Below the pieces are notes generated by a model. The model did not search any database. It had not been told where the DNA came from and saw nothing but the letters and a program-made list of their open reading frames with translations. A program made the position numbers and the translations under genes. From an uncultured Parabacteroides sp. (GTDB lineage Bacteria > Bacteroidota > Bacteroidia > Bacteroidales > Tannerellaceae), in assembly GCA_910577325.1 (NCBI GenBank), contig CAJTMR010000001.1, forward strand, positions 273,574 through 337,573: 64,000 bases of DNA, read 5' to 3'. Shown here piece after piece: positions 7,209 to 15,940 of this stretch; the stretch's first letter is position 1; each line of letters starts with the position of its first letter.

Positions 7209-9390
7209 TTTATTCATAGTATTTTGTGCCTTGGCATTTATAAATCCGTTGTCGATGATGGGACAGGATAAACAGTTCACTTTGCATGACCTTATTCCCG
7301 GAGGAAAGACACAAAGCCGTTTTGTGCCCCGTAACTTGAAGCAATTGCAGTGGTGCGGAGATACATATCTGTATGTCAAGGGTGACAGCATGATGAGGGG
7401 AGAATCGACAAAAGCGGTGAAGGTTGCCTTTACCCGCGGTCAGTTGAACGAAGCGCTTACGGCGGCTGGTGCGCAGGCGGTCGGTAGTATGCCCTTCTTT
7501 TCAGCTCCTTACAAGGATCAGCCGGTACTTGCTTTTAATGCCAAGCGCCATCGTTTCCATTACAATTTTGAGGAGAACAGGATTGTAAGCATGTATGACC
7601 TGAACGGTTCTTGGGAGAACTTCGACTTCTGTCCGGCTAACGGTTATCTGGCTTTTACGGAAGGTGACAACCTGAAGATACTTTCGCCGGACAATGTTGT
7701 CGGCAACGTGACGGAGGAAACGGCCGAAGGTGTTGTCTGCGGGAAATCCGTACATCAGAACGAATTCGGAATCCATAAAGGGACTTTCTGGTCGCCGAAC
7801 GGTTCGGCACTGGCTTTCTACCGGATGGATGAAAGCATGGTGACGGATTATCCGTTTGTCGACATTACCGCCCGCTGCGCGAAAGCCGAACCGCATAAAT
7901 ACCCGATGGCCGGGATGAAAAGCCATGAGGTGACGGTTGGTGTCTATAATCTGGCGACCGGGAAAACGGTTTGGTTAAAAACCGGATTGCCAAAAGAAAA
8001 ATATCTGACAAATATAGCTTGGAGCCCGGATGAAAAGAGCATCTATATTGCTGAACTGAACCGGGACCAGAACGAGATGCACTTAGTGCGCTATTCCGCC
8101 CTGACCGGCGAGAAAGAGGCGGATCTGTTCTCTGAAACCGATGCACATTATGTCGAGCCGCAGCAGCCGGTTCTTTTCCTGCCCAATGCCCCGGACCAGT
8201 TTATCTGGCAGAGCAGGCGCGACGGGTATAACCATTTGTATCTGTATAATACGAAAGGCGAACTGCTCAAACAGTTGACGAAAGGCGAATGGGAAGTGCT
8301 GAATATCCTCGGTTTCGATGCCAAGGGAAAAGCCTTGTTTTACTCTTCTACGAAGCCGTCGATGCTCAGTTCGTTCAGCTATGGCGATGCTCTGTATGTC
8401 GGGACGTCGCGCCTGGACCTGAAAAAGGGAACTTCTTACGAATTGACTTCGGGCGGTTTGCAGGGTGTACATGCCACGCAACTGAGTGCGTCCGGCAAAT
8501 ATCTGATCGACAGTTATTCCGCTCCTGACGTTCCACGTGAGATTTCGATTATCGACGGGCAGAAGCGGGAAACCTTACGGACGTTGCTGACGGCGAAAGA
8601 TCCGTATGAAGGATATGCGATGCCGGAAATCGTTACCGGAAAAATCAAGGCGGCGGATGGTGTCACCGATTTGAACTTCCGCTTGGTCAAACCTGTCGGT
8701 CTGGATGAGACGAAGAAATACCCGACGATCGTCTATGTGTACGGCGGCCCGCATGCCCAGTTGGTTACAGGCGGATGGAAAAACGGCGTAGGCGGTTGGG
8801 ACATCTATATGGCTCAACGCGGATATGTGGTCTTCACGCTCGACAGCCGGGGATCGGCGAACCGGGGACAGGCTTTTGAAAATGTCATACATCGTAATTT
8901 AGGTGTGAATGAGATGGCGGACCAGGTAAAAGGCGTCGAGTATCTGAAATCACTTCCGTATGTCGATGCCGGCCGTATCGGCGTGCACGGATGGAGTTAC
9001 GGCGGTTTTATGACGACGAACCTGATGTGCTCGTATCCGGAACTGTTCAAGGTGGGGGTTGCCGGTGGCCCGGTGATCGACTGGAGCAACTACGAGATTA
9101 TGTATGGCGAACGCTATATGGACCGTCCGCAGGACAATCCGGAAGGTTATAAGAATGCCAACCTGAAACTGAAAGCGGGCAATTTGAAAGGACACCTGCT
9201 GCTGATCCACGGAGATATCGATCCGGTTGTTGTCTGGCAGCACAGTTTAGGATTCCTGAAAGCCTGTGTGGATGCGGATACATATCCCGATTATTTCGTT
9301 TATCCCCGCCATCTGCATAATGTGATCGGCAAAGACCGTCCGCATCTGTATGAGAAGATAACGCGCTACTTTGACGATTATTTGAAGTGA
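7192..9390 (+). CDS. dipeptidyl peptidase IV family (S9B) protease
   Basis: A 732-residue secreted serine peptidase that should remove X-Pro or X-Ala dipeptides from peptide N-termini in the periplasm. The chosen ATG at 7192 gives a signal peptide (MNLKINLFIVFCALAFINPL then SMMGQ) and is preceded by AAGGGAAGAG; it overlaps the previous gene by 17 bases. Longer upstream readings of this frame are only the shadow of rlmL. Residues about 90-450 are the DPPIV N-terminal beta-propeller; the alpha/beta-hydrolase domain follows. The nucleophile is Ser602 in GWSYGG, the acid Asp677 in GDIDPVV, and the base probably His709 in HLHNV. Bacteroidales use several such enzymes for host peptide and amino-acid supply. 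Length is normal for the family. Confidence 0.92.
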   Translation: MNLKINLFIVFCALAFINPLSMMGQDKQFTLHDLIPGGKTQSRFVPRNLKQLQWCGDTYLYVKGDSMMRGESTKAVKVAFTRGQLNEALTAAGAQAVGSMPFFSAPYKDQPVLAFNAKRHRFHYNFEENRIVSMYDLNGSWENFDFCPANGYLAFTEGDNLKILSPDNVVGNVTEETAEGVVCGKSVHQNEFGIHKGTFWSPNGSALAFYRMDESMVTDYPFVDITARCAKAEPHKYPMAGMKSHEVTVGVYNLATGKTVWLKTGLPKEKYLTNIAWSPDEKSIYIAELNRDQNEMHLVRYSALTGEKEADLFSETDAHYVEPQQPVLFLPNAPDQFIWQSRRDGYNHLYLYNTKGELLKQLTKGEWEVLNILGFDAKGKALFYSSTKPSMLSSFSYGDALYVGTSRLDLKKGTSYELTSGGLQGVHATQLSASGKYLIDSYSAPDVPREISIIDGQKRETLRTLLTAKDPYEGYAMPEIVTGKIKAADGVTDLNFRLVKPVGLDETKKYPTIVYVYGGPHAQLVTGGWKNGVGGWDIYMAQRGYVVFTLDSRGSANRGQAFENVIHRNLGVNEMADQVKGVEYLKSLPYVDAGRIGVHGWSYGGFMTTNLMCSYPELFKVGVAGGPVIDWSNYEIMYGERYMDRPQDNPEGYKNANLKLKAGNLKGHLLLIHGDIDPVVVWQHSLGFLKACVDADTYPDYFVYPRHLHNVIGKDRPHLYEKITRYFDDYLK

Positions 9391-9431
9391 AGGGGCGTAT
9401 CAGAATAGACAAAATATAAAAAAACGACAAT

Positions 9432-10703
9432 ATGAACATATTATTACTTGGCTCAGGCGGCCGCGAACATGCAATAGCCTGGAAGATGGCTCAAAGCCCG
9501 AAAGTGGATAAGTTATTCATCGCTCCCGGTAATGCCGGAACAGCATTGGTTGGTACGAATGTGGATATCAAGGCGGACGATTTTCCTGCTATTAAAGAGT
9601 TTGCGTTGGCAAACCATATCGGTATGGTTGTGGTTGGTCCGGAAGATCCGCTGGTGAAAGGAGTGTATGACTATTTCAAGAACGATGCGGCCTTGGCCGG
9701 TATTCCGGTGATCGGTCCTTCGAAAGAGGGAGCGCAGTTGGAGGGTAGCAAGGACTTTGCGAAGGCATTCATGATGCGCCATAATATCCCGACTGCCCGT
9801 TATAAGAGTATCTCAGCTGGAAATTTAGAAGAAGGATACGCTTTCCTCGAAGAATTGCAGGCTCCTTATGTGTTGAAGGCTGACGGCCTGGCAGCCGGTA
9901 AAGGTGTGCTGATCCTCGACACGCTCGAAGAGGCGAAGAGGGAACTGGGCGATATGCTGGGCGGTATGTTCGGCGATGCCAGCAAGACGGTCGTGATCGA
10001 AGAGTTTCTGGACGGTATCGAATGTTCCGTGTTCGTGATGACGGATGGCGAGAGCTACAAGGTGCTTCCGGTGGCAAAAGACTATAAGCGTATCGGCGAA
10101 GGCAATACAGGCCTGAATACTGGCGGCATGGGGGCGGTGTCTCCGGTTCCTTTTGCCGACGAGGTATTTATGAAGAAGGTGGACGAGCGTATTATCCGTC
10201 CGACGATCGAAGGGCTGAAAGCGGAAGGAATCGACTATAAGGGGTTTGTCTTCCTTGGCCTGATCAATGTGAAAAATGAACCGATGGTGATCGAATATAA
10301 CTGCCGGATGGGTGACCCGGAAACGGAAGTAGTCATGTTGCGTATCCAGAGCGACCTGGTTGAACTGTTGGAAGGTGTGGCCGAAGGTAATTTGGGCAGT
10401 CGTACATTAGTGCACGATCCGCGTGCGGCCGTAACGGTCATGCTGGTAAGCGGCGGCTATCCCGAAGCGTATGAAAAAGGAAAGGTAATCAGTGGGTTGG
10501 ATGAGGTCCCTGTCGAAAACATCGTTTTCCATGCCGGGACAAAAGCTGCCGACGGACAGATCTTGACCAGTGGCGGCCGTGTCATTGCTGTCAGCTCTTA
10601 CGGAGTCGACAAAGAGGAAGCTCTTGCCCGGTCGTTTGCCGGGGCCAAGATCATCGACTTCGATAAGAAATATTTCCGTAGCGATATCGGATTTGATTTG
10701 TAA
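9432..10703 (+). CDS. purD: phosphoribosylamine-glycine ligase
   Basis: GAR synthetase, second step of purine biosynthesis: joins glycine to 5-phosphoribosylamine with ATP, in the cytoplasm. 423 residues, the usual length. The N-terminal GARS domain begins MNILLLGSGGREHAIAWKM. The ATP-grasp core has YVLKADGLAAGKGVLI and FLDGIECSVFVMTDG. The metal-binding IEYNCRMGDPETEVVML is the PROSITE signature region, and a C-terminal domain ends at SDIGFDL. It starts 41 bases after the peptidase gene with no terminator between, so it may share its transcript. A strong 17-bp hairpin follows 21 bases after the stop. Other pur genes are not in the window, as is common in Bacteroidales, where they are scattered. 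Confidence 0.95.
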   Translation: MNILLLGSGGREHAIAWKMAQSPKVDKLFIAPGNAGTALVGTNVDIKADDFPAIKEFALANHIGMVVVGPEDPLVKGVYDYFKNDAALAGIPVIGPSKEGAQLEGSKDFAKAFMMRHNIPTARYKSISAGNLEEGYAFLEELQAPYVLKADGLAAGKGVLILDTLEEAKRELGDMLGGMFGDASKTVVIEEFLDGIECSVFVMTDGESYKVLPVAKDYKRIGEGNTGLNTGGMGAVSPVPFADEVFMKKVDERIIRPTIEGLKAEGIDYKGFVFLGLINVKNEPMVIEYNCRMGDPETEVVMLRIQSDLVELLEGVAEGNLGSRTLVHDPRAAVTVMLVSGGYPEAYEKGKVISGLDEVPVENIVFHAGTKAADGQILTSGGRVIAVSSYGVDKEEALARSFAGAKIIDFDKKYFRSDIGFDL

Positions 10704-10724
10704 ATTGTCGTTATATATGATGAT

Positions 10725-10764
10725 TTATCAGTTACTTTCGGGTCAATCCGAAAGTAACTGATAA
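10725..10764. terminator. 17-bp perfect hairpin after purD
   Basis: TTATCAGTTACTTTCGG (10725-10741) and its exact complement at 10748-10764 flank a 6-base loop. No T-run follows; the next start codon is at 10778, only 13 bases beyond the stem. It may stop or pause purD transcription, protect an RNA 3' end, or mask the ribosome site of the next gene. Confidence 0.6.
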
Positions 10765-10777
10765 GTGATTGTTAAGA

Positions 10778-11791
10778 ATGAGAGTCGCTTATAATAAATA
10801 CAGCCGTCGGTTCGATTTTTCTGCGCCGCCGATATTCGTGCCGGTCTTATTGGCGTGTATTGTCTGTTGGTTGGTCAGCTATTTGTATTCCGTGGGCTAT
10901 CCCGTCTATGGCGAGGTTTCGGCTACACCTCTTTGGAATACGATTTGTCAGGCATTGCCCGGCAAGGGATTTACCTATATCATCGGGATGGCATTCATGT
11001 TTGGGGGCGCTTTCCTTTTGCATCGTGCGAATTATGTGCTGGTGCTGATACGGGAGAAGACGATGCTGCCTTTCCTCTTCTATGTCTTGTTTATCAGTAC
11101 GAATCCCGATTTCTTTCCCTTGAAATCGACTTCGGTCGGTGTTTTCTGCCTGATCCTGGCGATTTACCAGTTATTTACCACTTATCATGATCCCGAGGCG
11201 CGGGAGAAAGCCTATAGTGCAACTCTGTTGATCGGTATCGGAAGTCTGCTTTGGGTGCACTTGCTTTGGTTTCTTCCGTTGTTCTGGTTGGGGATGTATA
11301 ACTTCCGTTCGTTGACGCCCCGTACCTTTATCGCTTCTTTGTTAGGAGTGGCGACGGTATATTGGTTTCTGTTGGGATGGTGTGTCTGGCAGCGGGATTT
11401 CACGCTGTTCAACGTACCTTTCTCGACACTATTCAAGGTTCGCTTCCTGGCGACGGACGGGATTGTATTGCTGGATTGGATCAGTATTATGGCGATTGCC
11501 TTGTTGACGGTTGTCGCATCCCTGAATATCGTCATGCACGATACGGAGGATTCGCTTCGTTCACGCCAGTTTTTGTCGTTCCTGATCGCGATGTCTATAT
11601 GGGCGTTCGGTCTCTATTTCCTCTATGAACAGGTGTCGGAAGAGTTTCTGGAAACAGCTTGCGTGCCGGCTTCTATCCTGATCGCCCATTTCTTTACGGT
11701 GACGCGGGGCAAGCTTGTGTTTTGGTCGTTTTTTGCAACTGTGGCGATCCTGATTGCTACTTTATTCATTCGTATATGGAATTTCTTATAG
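10778..11791 (+). CDS. multi-pass inner membrane protein of unknown function
   Basis: A 337-residue hydrophobic protein with about nine or ten predicted membrane segments, for example PPIFVPVLLACIVCWLVSYL, a segment around MAFMFGGAFLLH, LPFLFYVLFIS, VGVFCLILAIYQLF, LLGVATVYWFLLGW and a final FFATVAILIATLFIRIW. I chose the ATG at 10778, which gives the basic start MRVAYNKYSRRFDF; a TTG nine bases earlier is less likely. The architecture resembles DUF6427-type membrane proteins of Bacteroidetes, but I do not recognise a decisive motif. Its end overlaps the next gene (a YqaA/DedA-like protein) by 16 bases, so the two are translationally coupled and may work together in the membrane. Function unknown. 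Confidence 0.75.
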   Translation: MRVAYNKYSRRFDFSAPPIFVPVLLACIVCWLVSYLYSVGYPVYGEVSATPLWNTICQALPGKGFTYIIGMAFMFGGAFLLHRANYVLVLIREKTMLPFLFYVLFISTNPDFFPLKSTSVGVFCLILAIYQLFTTYHDPEAREKAYSATLLIGIGSLLWVHLLWFLPLFWLGMYNFRSLTPRTFIASLLGVATVYWFLLGWCVWQRDFTLFNVPFSTLFKVRFLATDGIVLLDWISIMAIALLTVVASLNIVMHDTEDSLRSRQFLSFLIAMSIWAFGLYFLYEQVSEEFLETACVPASILIAHFFTVTRGKLVFWSFFATVAILIATLFIRIWNFL

Positions 11792-12225
11792 AATACGGGT
11801 ATATCGGCGTGTTTATCGCCTCTTTCTTGGCTGCTACCGTTTTGCCGTTCAGCAGCGAGGTCGTTTTGACCGGCGTGTTGTTAGCGGGAGCGACTTACTG
11901 GCCTTGTATGATTGCGGCTACGTTGGGTAATTTCTTGGGTGGCATGAGTTGTTACTGGCTCGGTATGTTGGGCAAGGTCGAATGGATAGAGAAATACTTG
12001 AAACTGGATGCCGCCAAATTGCAGAAAGTCCAGGATTGGATAAAAGGGAAAGGTTCCTGGATGGGCTTTTTCGTCTTCCTTCCCGGTATAGGCGACTTTA
12101 TCGCCGTGGCGCTCGGTTTCCTCCGCGCCAATATCTGGATCGTGGCTGTCTCGATGTTTCTCGGAAAGGCGATCCGATATTGGGTTTGGATGGAATTTGT
12201 CTATAAGGTACAGGGAATGTTCTGA
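11776..12225 (+). CDS. YqaA/DedA-like small membrane protein
   Basis: 149 residues. The ATG at 11776 gives MEFLIEYGYIGVFIASFLAA; earlier positions in this frame lie inside the previous gene. The motif order FLAATVLPFSSEVVLTGVLL, then ATLGNFLGGMSCYWLGMLGK, then WMGFFVFLPGIGDFIAVALG and FLGKAIRYWVWM is that of the YqaA branch of the DedA/SNARE-associated (VTT) family. Members are proposed to help membrane lipid or ion homeostasis, and DedA proteins include undecaprenyl-phosphate or phospholipid flippases; YqaA itself has no firm assignment. Its start overlaps the upstream membrane protein by 16 bases. The stop TGA (12223-12225) directly abuts the stop of the convergent lipoprotein gene with no base between, so there is no separate terminator. 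Confidence 0.85.
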   Translation: MEFLIEYGYIGVFIASFLAATVLPFSSEVVLTGVLLAGATYWPCMIAATLGNFLGGMSCYWLGMLGKVEWIEKYLKLDAAKLQKVQDWIKGKGSWMGFFVFLPGIGDFIAVALGFLRANIWIVAVSMFLGKAIRYWVWMEFVYKVQGMF

Positions 12226-12939
12226 TTATTCCACTTTGACATATACTTTCGTATACACTTTTTTATGACGGGCATAAATGGCATAGTAGCCCCGGATGTC
12301 TCTCCACGATGGCAGAAGTGTGACTTTCAGTGTGCCGCCTTCGGTCGTAATCTGAAAGAGGTCTTCGAGGTCACTATCGTAGCTGAACTCCGTGTCTTTG
12401 GGAAATTCCCGGACAATCTCGTCTTCATAACCGCTAACCACTGTCCCGATCGTGCTCTCGTAGGCGGGTAACCCGTCTGCTTCGGGATTGATCAGGGCAA
12501 ACCGGACGACGGCGCCTACTCTTTTCTCTTCTTTCATGATCTCGGATTCGACATAGAACTGGTAGTAGTCTCCCGCCAGCGCCAATGCCGGTTTTCCCGA
12601 CGGGAATTCCTTCACGGCTTCTTTCTTGAAGGCTTGGTAGAGGTGTCCCGGCGTTACGGCTGCTTGATAAACCAATCCGTTGCCGACTTGGGGTGGAATG
12701 ACTTTTCCAATCCCTTTCGACGGACCGATCTCGGCGATCAGGCATTCGTTTGTTTGAAAGTTGTTCGCCGCGTTGATATGGATGTCCGAATTACCCAGGC
12801 GGGTCTTGCCATTCTCTGCATCGAGCATGTTCAAGGTCGTTGCATTGTCGATTTCCGGCATGGAGTCATCATTCGAACAAGAGAAAGCCGGAAGCAGAAA
12901 TGCCGCCAGCAGGAACTGAAATAAAAGATTCTTTTTCAT
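12226..12939 (-). CDS. putative lipoprotein, DUF5036-like
   Basis: 237 residues starting MKKNLLFQFLLAAFLLPAFS followed by Cys21, a clear SpII signal, then CSNDDSMPEI, the usual spacer of Bacteroidales surface lipoproteins. The body (TTLNMLDAENGKTRLGNSDI, IHINAANNFQTNECLI, YQAAVTPGHLYQAF) resembles a family I recall as DUF5036, found singly or in copies in Bacteroides and Parabacteroides; this naming is tentative. No catalytic motif is visible. The C-terminal half has two beta-rich repeats ending in YAIYARHKKVYTKVYVKVE, suggesting an immunoglobulin-like or jelly-roll module. Transcribed alone from a start at 12939 with about 100 AT-rich bases upstream. Convergent with the YqaA-like gene with no gap. 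Confidence 0.7.
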   Translation of the reverse strand: MKKNLLFQFLLAAFLLPAFSCSNDDSMPEIDNATTLNMLDAENGKTRLGNSDIHINAANNFQTNECLIAEIGPSKGIGKVIPPQVGNGLVYQAAVTPGHLYQAFKKEAVKEFPSGKPALALAGDYYQFYVESEIMKEEKRVGAVVRFALINPEADGLPAYESTIGTVVSGYEDEIVREFPKDTEFSYDSDLEDLFQITTEGGTLKVTLLPSWRDIRGYYAIYARHKKVYTKVYVKVE

Positions 12940-13041
12940 TTACTTCTTTATTAATAAGTTAGACAATAGGTAAAACACATATACAAAGATAATTATATTT
13001 TGTCGAAAAACGATTATTCTTTTACAAGTGCCATCCGCATG

Positions 13042-13080
13042 ATAACCCTATGCTTTACAATGGCTAAAGCATAGGGTTAT
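13042..13080 (-). terminator. terminator-like hairpin after the S37 peptidase
   Basis: Arms 13042-13057 and 13065-13080 are a perfect 16-bp inverted repeat (ATAACCCTATGCTTTA) with loop CAATGGC, five bases beyond the stop of the minus-strand S37 gene. There is no long U tract, so it may act as an RNA 3'-end stabiliser or a Rho-independent terminator of the four-gene operon. Confidence 0.65.
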
Positions 13081-13085
13081 GGACG

Positions 13086-14390
13086 CTATTCCGCCAGCCA
13101 TTTGTTGATCTGCGTCAGTATCTTTTCCTTCATGTCTTCCGGCATGTTGCCGATACGGGCGCGGTGGCTGCCTCCGGGCTGGATGTAGACCTGTTCGTTT
13201 ACCTTGCCTTTGAAGATCGGGACACGGGTGGCGCTCCACGGGTCCACTTCGCCGTAGATAAAGATCATCTTCGGATCGTTGTCACGGAGGAAATCATAGA
13301 CTTTGTGGTAAAGTTCGGGGCGGTATTCCACCTTGTCGACCAGTTCTTTCGGCAGCATGATGCGGTTCAGGTATCCCCGGCTGCTGTCGATTGTCAGGTA
13401 TTTCCTGAACGGTTTCGTGTCATAGCCGTAGTAACCCAGTTCGCGGGCAGCTTGTACGAAGAAGGAGATGTTCGGCTGGTTTTCGGCAAAATAGTCGGGT
13501 CCGCTGATGTCGGCCAAATGGTGAAACAGTGTCTTTGCGTCGGATGTGAGCGGCGGGATCATGCTGGTCGGCGTCCCCCATTGCCAGAGGGCGAACGGGT
13601 ATTCCAGGACGCAATAATCCAATACTTCGGCCATCGGAATGCGGAATTCCAGCTTCTTGTCCTTGCAGAACTGTTCCAGCATCGGCACGATTTCGTCCTT
13701 GTGTTTCAATATTTCCATCTGGAAAGCTTCGATCTTTCGGCGGTCTTTCTTCGTGCCTACCTTGCGCAGGAACGGTTCGTGCCGCCCGTCTTCCACGCCT
13801 TTGTTCAAGGGGGCTACGTAAGGAACGGAGAAATCTACGTCGTCCGGGAACCAGGCACGGTACAGGCAGGTAGTCTGTCCGCCTTTGCTGATGCCGGTGC
13901 TGACCCATTTGCCGGCATATAGCTCTCGGAATGTCCGGTTGACATTATGCAGGTCGTAGGCCGAGTTCTCTGCCGTCAGGTATTCCCAGTTACAGGGGTT
14001 CGGGGTGGATTCGAGGAAATAACGGTATTCCACGAATACCATATTGGCATCGAGCAGTTTCGACAATTCTTCCTGATAGCGCGGGTTCAAGGCATACGCC
14101 GCGCCATATCCTTCCGTGACCAATATGGTCGGCCGGTCGAAACCGGCGTGGGCGACGATCACGCGCTGCGTGAATGTTCCGGCTTCCGGGTCACGATGGT
14201 CGACAGGCTGGGTGATGCGTACGAGATATTTCTCGGCATAATGATCCGATTCCAACTTCTCGATACCGCTGATTCCTTTCAGTCCTTCCAATTTCTTTTG
14301 TAATTCCTGCGCGTTGGCGGCAAATGCGACTGTCAGCATTAACAGGAATGCGACGAGGCATAGGGATAAGGTTTGTAATGTCCTTCTCAT
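13086..14390 (-). CDS. S37 family (PS-10) aminopeptidase
   Basis: A 434-residue secreted protein with signal peptide MRRTLQTLSLCLVAFLLMLT..ANAQ. It matches the S37 peptidase family (X-Pro-Pro or tripeptidyl aminopeptidase-like, PF05576): QPVDHRDPEAGTFTQRV near residue 60, ILVTEGYGA, and the nucleophile elbow GISKGGQT with Ser168. A probable catalytic Asp383 lies in GEVDPWSATR and His409 in PGGSHRARIG. The family was described from Streptomyces; in Bacteroidales the enzyme is predicted to be periplasmic and to trim peptides from the N-terminus. It is the last gene of a tight minus-strand operon (DUF2723, polysaccharide deacetylase, queG, this gene), starting 4 bases after queG. Substrate is inferred only from the family. 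Confidence 0.85.
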   Translation of the reverse strand: MRRTLQTLSLCLVAFLLMLTVAFAANAQELQKKLEGLKGISGIEKLESDHYAEKYLVRITQPVDHRDPEAGTFTQRVIVAHAGFDRPTILVTEGYGAAYALNPRYQEELSKLLDANMVFVEYRYFLESTPNPCNWEYLTAENSAYDLHNVNRTFRELYAGKWVSTGISKGGQTTCLYRAWFPDDVDFSVPYVAPLNKGVEDGRHEPFLRKVGTKKDRRKIEAFQMEILKHKDEIVPMLEQFCKDKKLEFRIPMAEVLDYCVLEYPFALWQWGTPTSMIPPLTSDAKTLFHHLADISGPDYFAENQPNISFFVQAARELGYYGYDTKPFRKYLTIDSSRGYLNRIMLPKELVDKVEYRPELYHKVYDFLRDNDPKMIFIYGEVDPWSATRVPIFKGKVNEQVYIQPGGSHRARIGNMPEDMKEKILTQINKWLAE

Positions 14391-14394
14391 GGCA

Positions 14395-15327
14395 TTAATC
14401 TTTTAAGTTATGTATGTTTCGTATCAATCCTTCGTATTTGGCTCTTTTGACCGCCGATTTGGCAAATATACGATTATATTCTTCATGGGAAAAGACCTTT
14501 AGGTCCTCTTTTCGAAGAGAAAGTAAAGCCGGGGAAGGACGGAATGCTTCTATCCGGGCCGGACGGGCGAAACGGTTCCAGGGGCATACCTCCTGGCAAG
14601 TGTCGCAACCGTAGAGGCGGTTGCCGAGGCTGGCGGCCTGTTCGGCGGGGATTTCTCCGCGGTTCTCGATGGTGAGATAGGAGAGGCATTTGCGGGCGTT
14701 CAGGTGGCGGGGACCTTCCAGTGCTCCTGTCGGGCAGGCATCCAGGCAACGGGTACAACTGCCGCAACGGCTCTTCTGCGGCGTGTCGTACCGGTCTGCT
14801 TCGAGGGTGGTGACGATTTCACCCAAGAAGAAGAAAGAGCCTTTTCCGGGAATAATCAGGTTCGTGTTCTTGCCGATCCAGCCCAGCCCGGCTTTCCAGG
14901 CCCAGTAGCGTTCGAGGATGGGGGCGGAATCGGTAAAGAAGCGGGCGGCTTTTGCGTCGGCCTGTCCCGTTCCTATATGCGGGAACAGGGCTGTCCACAG
15001 GTTATTCAACATCTCTTTCAGGACGAAATGATAATCTTTTCCGTATGCGTAATAGGCGATATGAGGGGCTTCGGGTGGAAGTTTCTGTTCCGGGTAATAA
15101 TTCAACGCTACGGATATGACTGTCTTGGCTCCTTCCACCAGTCCGGCGGGATTCAACCGGATCTCACGGTGGTTCTCCATATACGCCATCCCTGCATGGT
15201 TGCCCTCTTTCAGCCATCTGTCAAAAAACAAGGCTTCGCTGTCTGCGGTCGCCACTTGTGCAATCCCGCAGGCATCGAAGCCTGTTTCTTTTGCTTTCTC
15301 TTTTATATATTCGGAAGAGAGCAGCAT
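14395..15327 (-). CDS. queG: epoxyqueuosine reductase
   Basis: Last step of queuosine synthesis: reduces epoxyqueuosine to queuosine in the wobble position of GUN tRNAs, using cobalamin and two [4Fe-4S] clusters. 310 residues, slightly short compared with the longer HEAT-tailed forms, but normal for the compact Bacteroidetes type. Visible motifs are the N-terminal KAKETGFDACGIA, the RYWAWKAGLGWIGKN block, and both ferredoxin-type cluster motifs, CGSCTRCLDACP and CDTCQEVCP. The ATG (complement of 15325-15327) touches the stop of the polysaccharide deacetylase gene with no intervening base, so translation is probably coupled. The link with neighbours seems to be organisational rather than functional. 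Confidence 0.93.
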   Translation of the reverse strand: MLLSSEYIKEKAKETGFDACGIAQVATADSEALFFDRWLKEGNHAGMAYMENHREIRLNPAGLVEGAKTVISVALNYYPEQKLPPEAPHIAYYAYGKDYHFVLKEMLNNLWTALFPHIGTGQADAKAARFFTDSAPILERYWAWKAGLGWIGKNTNLIIPGKGSFFFLGEIVTTLEADRYDTPQKSRCGSCTRCLDACPTGALEGPRHLNARKCLSYLTIENRGEIPAEQAASLGNRLYGCDTCQEVCPWNRFARPARIEAFRPSPALLSLRKEDLKVFSHEEYNRIFAKSAVKRAKYEGLIRNIHNLKD

Positions 15328-15939
15328 TTAATCGAAGACTTTGAATTCATATCCTTGCGCTTGCAGCCATTCGATTGCTCGCGGCATCGCTTCGCGCATA
15401 TTGCTTTCGGCTTTCAACGAGTCGTGGAAGACTATGACAGAGCCGTTTCTCGTATAGTTTTTGACAACGTTGAACACGTCGTCCGGTGTCATGTGAGGGC
15501 TGTAGTCGCGTGTCACCACGTCCCACATGATGATCCGGTAATGCCTCCTGAGCCATACCACTTGCGGAAAACGCATGTGTCCGTGAGGCGGACGGAACAG
15601 GTTGCTTTTGATGTATCCGGCAGCCTTTTCCACATTTGCTAAATAGTTCTTTGTCCAAAAGCGTATTCCTTGGATGTGGTTGAAGGTATGGTTGCCCACG
15701 CGATGTCCCCGCTCCAGTACCATCCGGTAGATGTCCGGATGTTTGCGGACATTGTCTCCGACACAGAAGAAGGTCGCCTTCACGCCATATTTGTCTAACG
15801 TATCCAAAACCCAAGGGGTAACCTCGGGGATCGGGCCATCGTCGAAGGTGAGATATACACACTTCCTCTTGGCCGGAATCCGCCAGATTACCCCCGGGAA
15901 CAGGGCCCTGTAAAACCAGGGCGGTTGTTCTATAAACAT
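15328..15939 (-). CDS. polysaccharide deacetylase (NodB homology)
   Basis: 203 residues from the ATG at 15939, one base after the stop of the DUF2723 gene; a longer reading from 15984 would overlap that gene and adds no conserved sequence. The NodB fold motifs are clear: VYLTFDDGP (motif 1, metal-binding Asp-Asp), GHRVGNHTFNH (motif 2, H-x3-H), RPPHGHMR (motif 3), WDVVTRDYS (motif 4) and VIVFHDSLK (motif 5). Enzymes of this family (CE4) remove N- or O-acetyl groups from peptidoglycan, chitin-type or surface glycans. There is no signal peptide; a hydrophobic WFYRALFPGVIW near the N-terminus could be a membrane contact. Being next to a DUF2723 membrane protein suggests work on a lipid-linked or surface glycan, as inference. 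Confidence 0.88.
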   Translation of the reverse strand: MFIEQPPWFYRALFPGVIWRIPAKRKCVYLTFDDGPIPEVTPWVLDTLDKYGVKATFFCVGDNVRKHPDIYRMVLERGHRVGNHTFNHIQGIRFWTKNYLANVEKAAGYIKSNLFRPPHGHMRFPQVVWLRRHYRIIMWDVVTRDYSPHMTPDDVFNVVKNYTRNGSVIVFHDSLKAESNMREAMPRAIEWLQAQGYEFKVFD

Positions 15940-15940
15940 A

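Noticed and set aside
6339..7391. 350-codon minus-strand frame opposite rlmL
   Set aside because: Shadow of the GC-skewed rlmL sequence; the plus-strand protein has conserved motifs along its whole length.
14704..15642. Long plus-strand frame opposite queG and the deacetylase
   Set aside because: It runs antisense across two clearly conserved genes and has no family signature.
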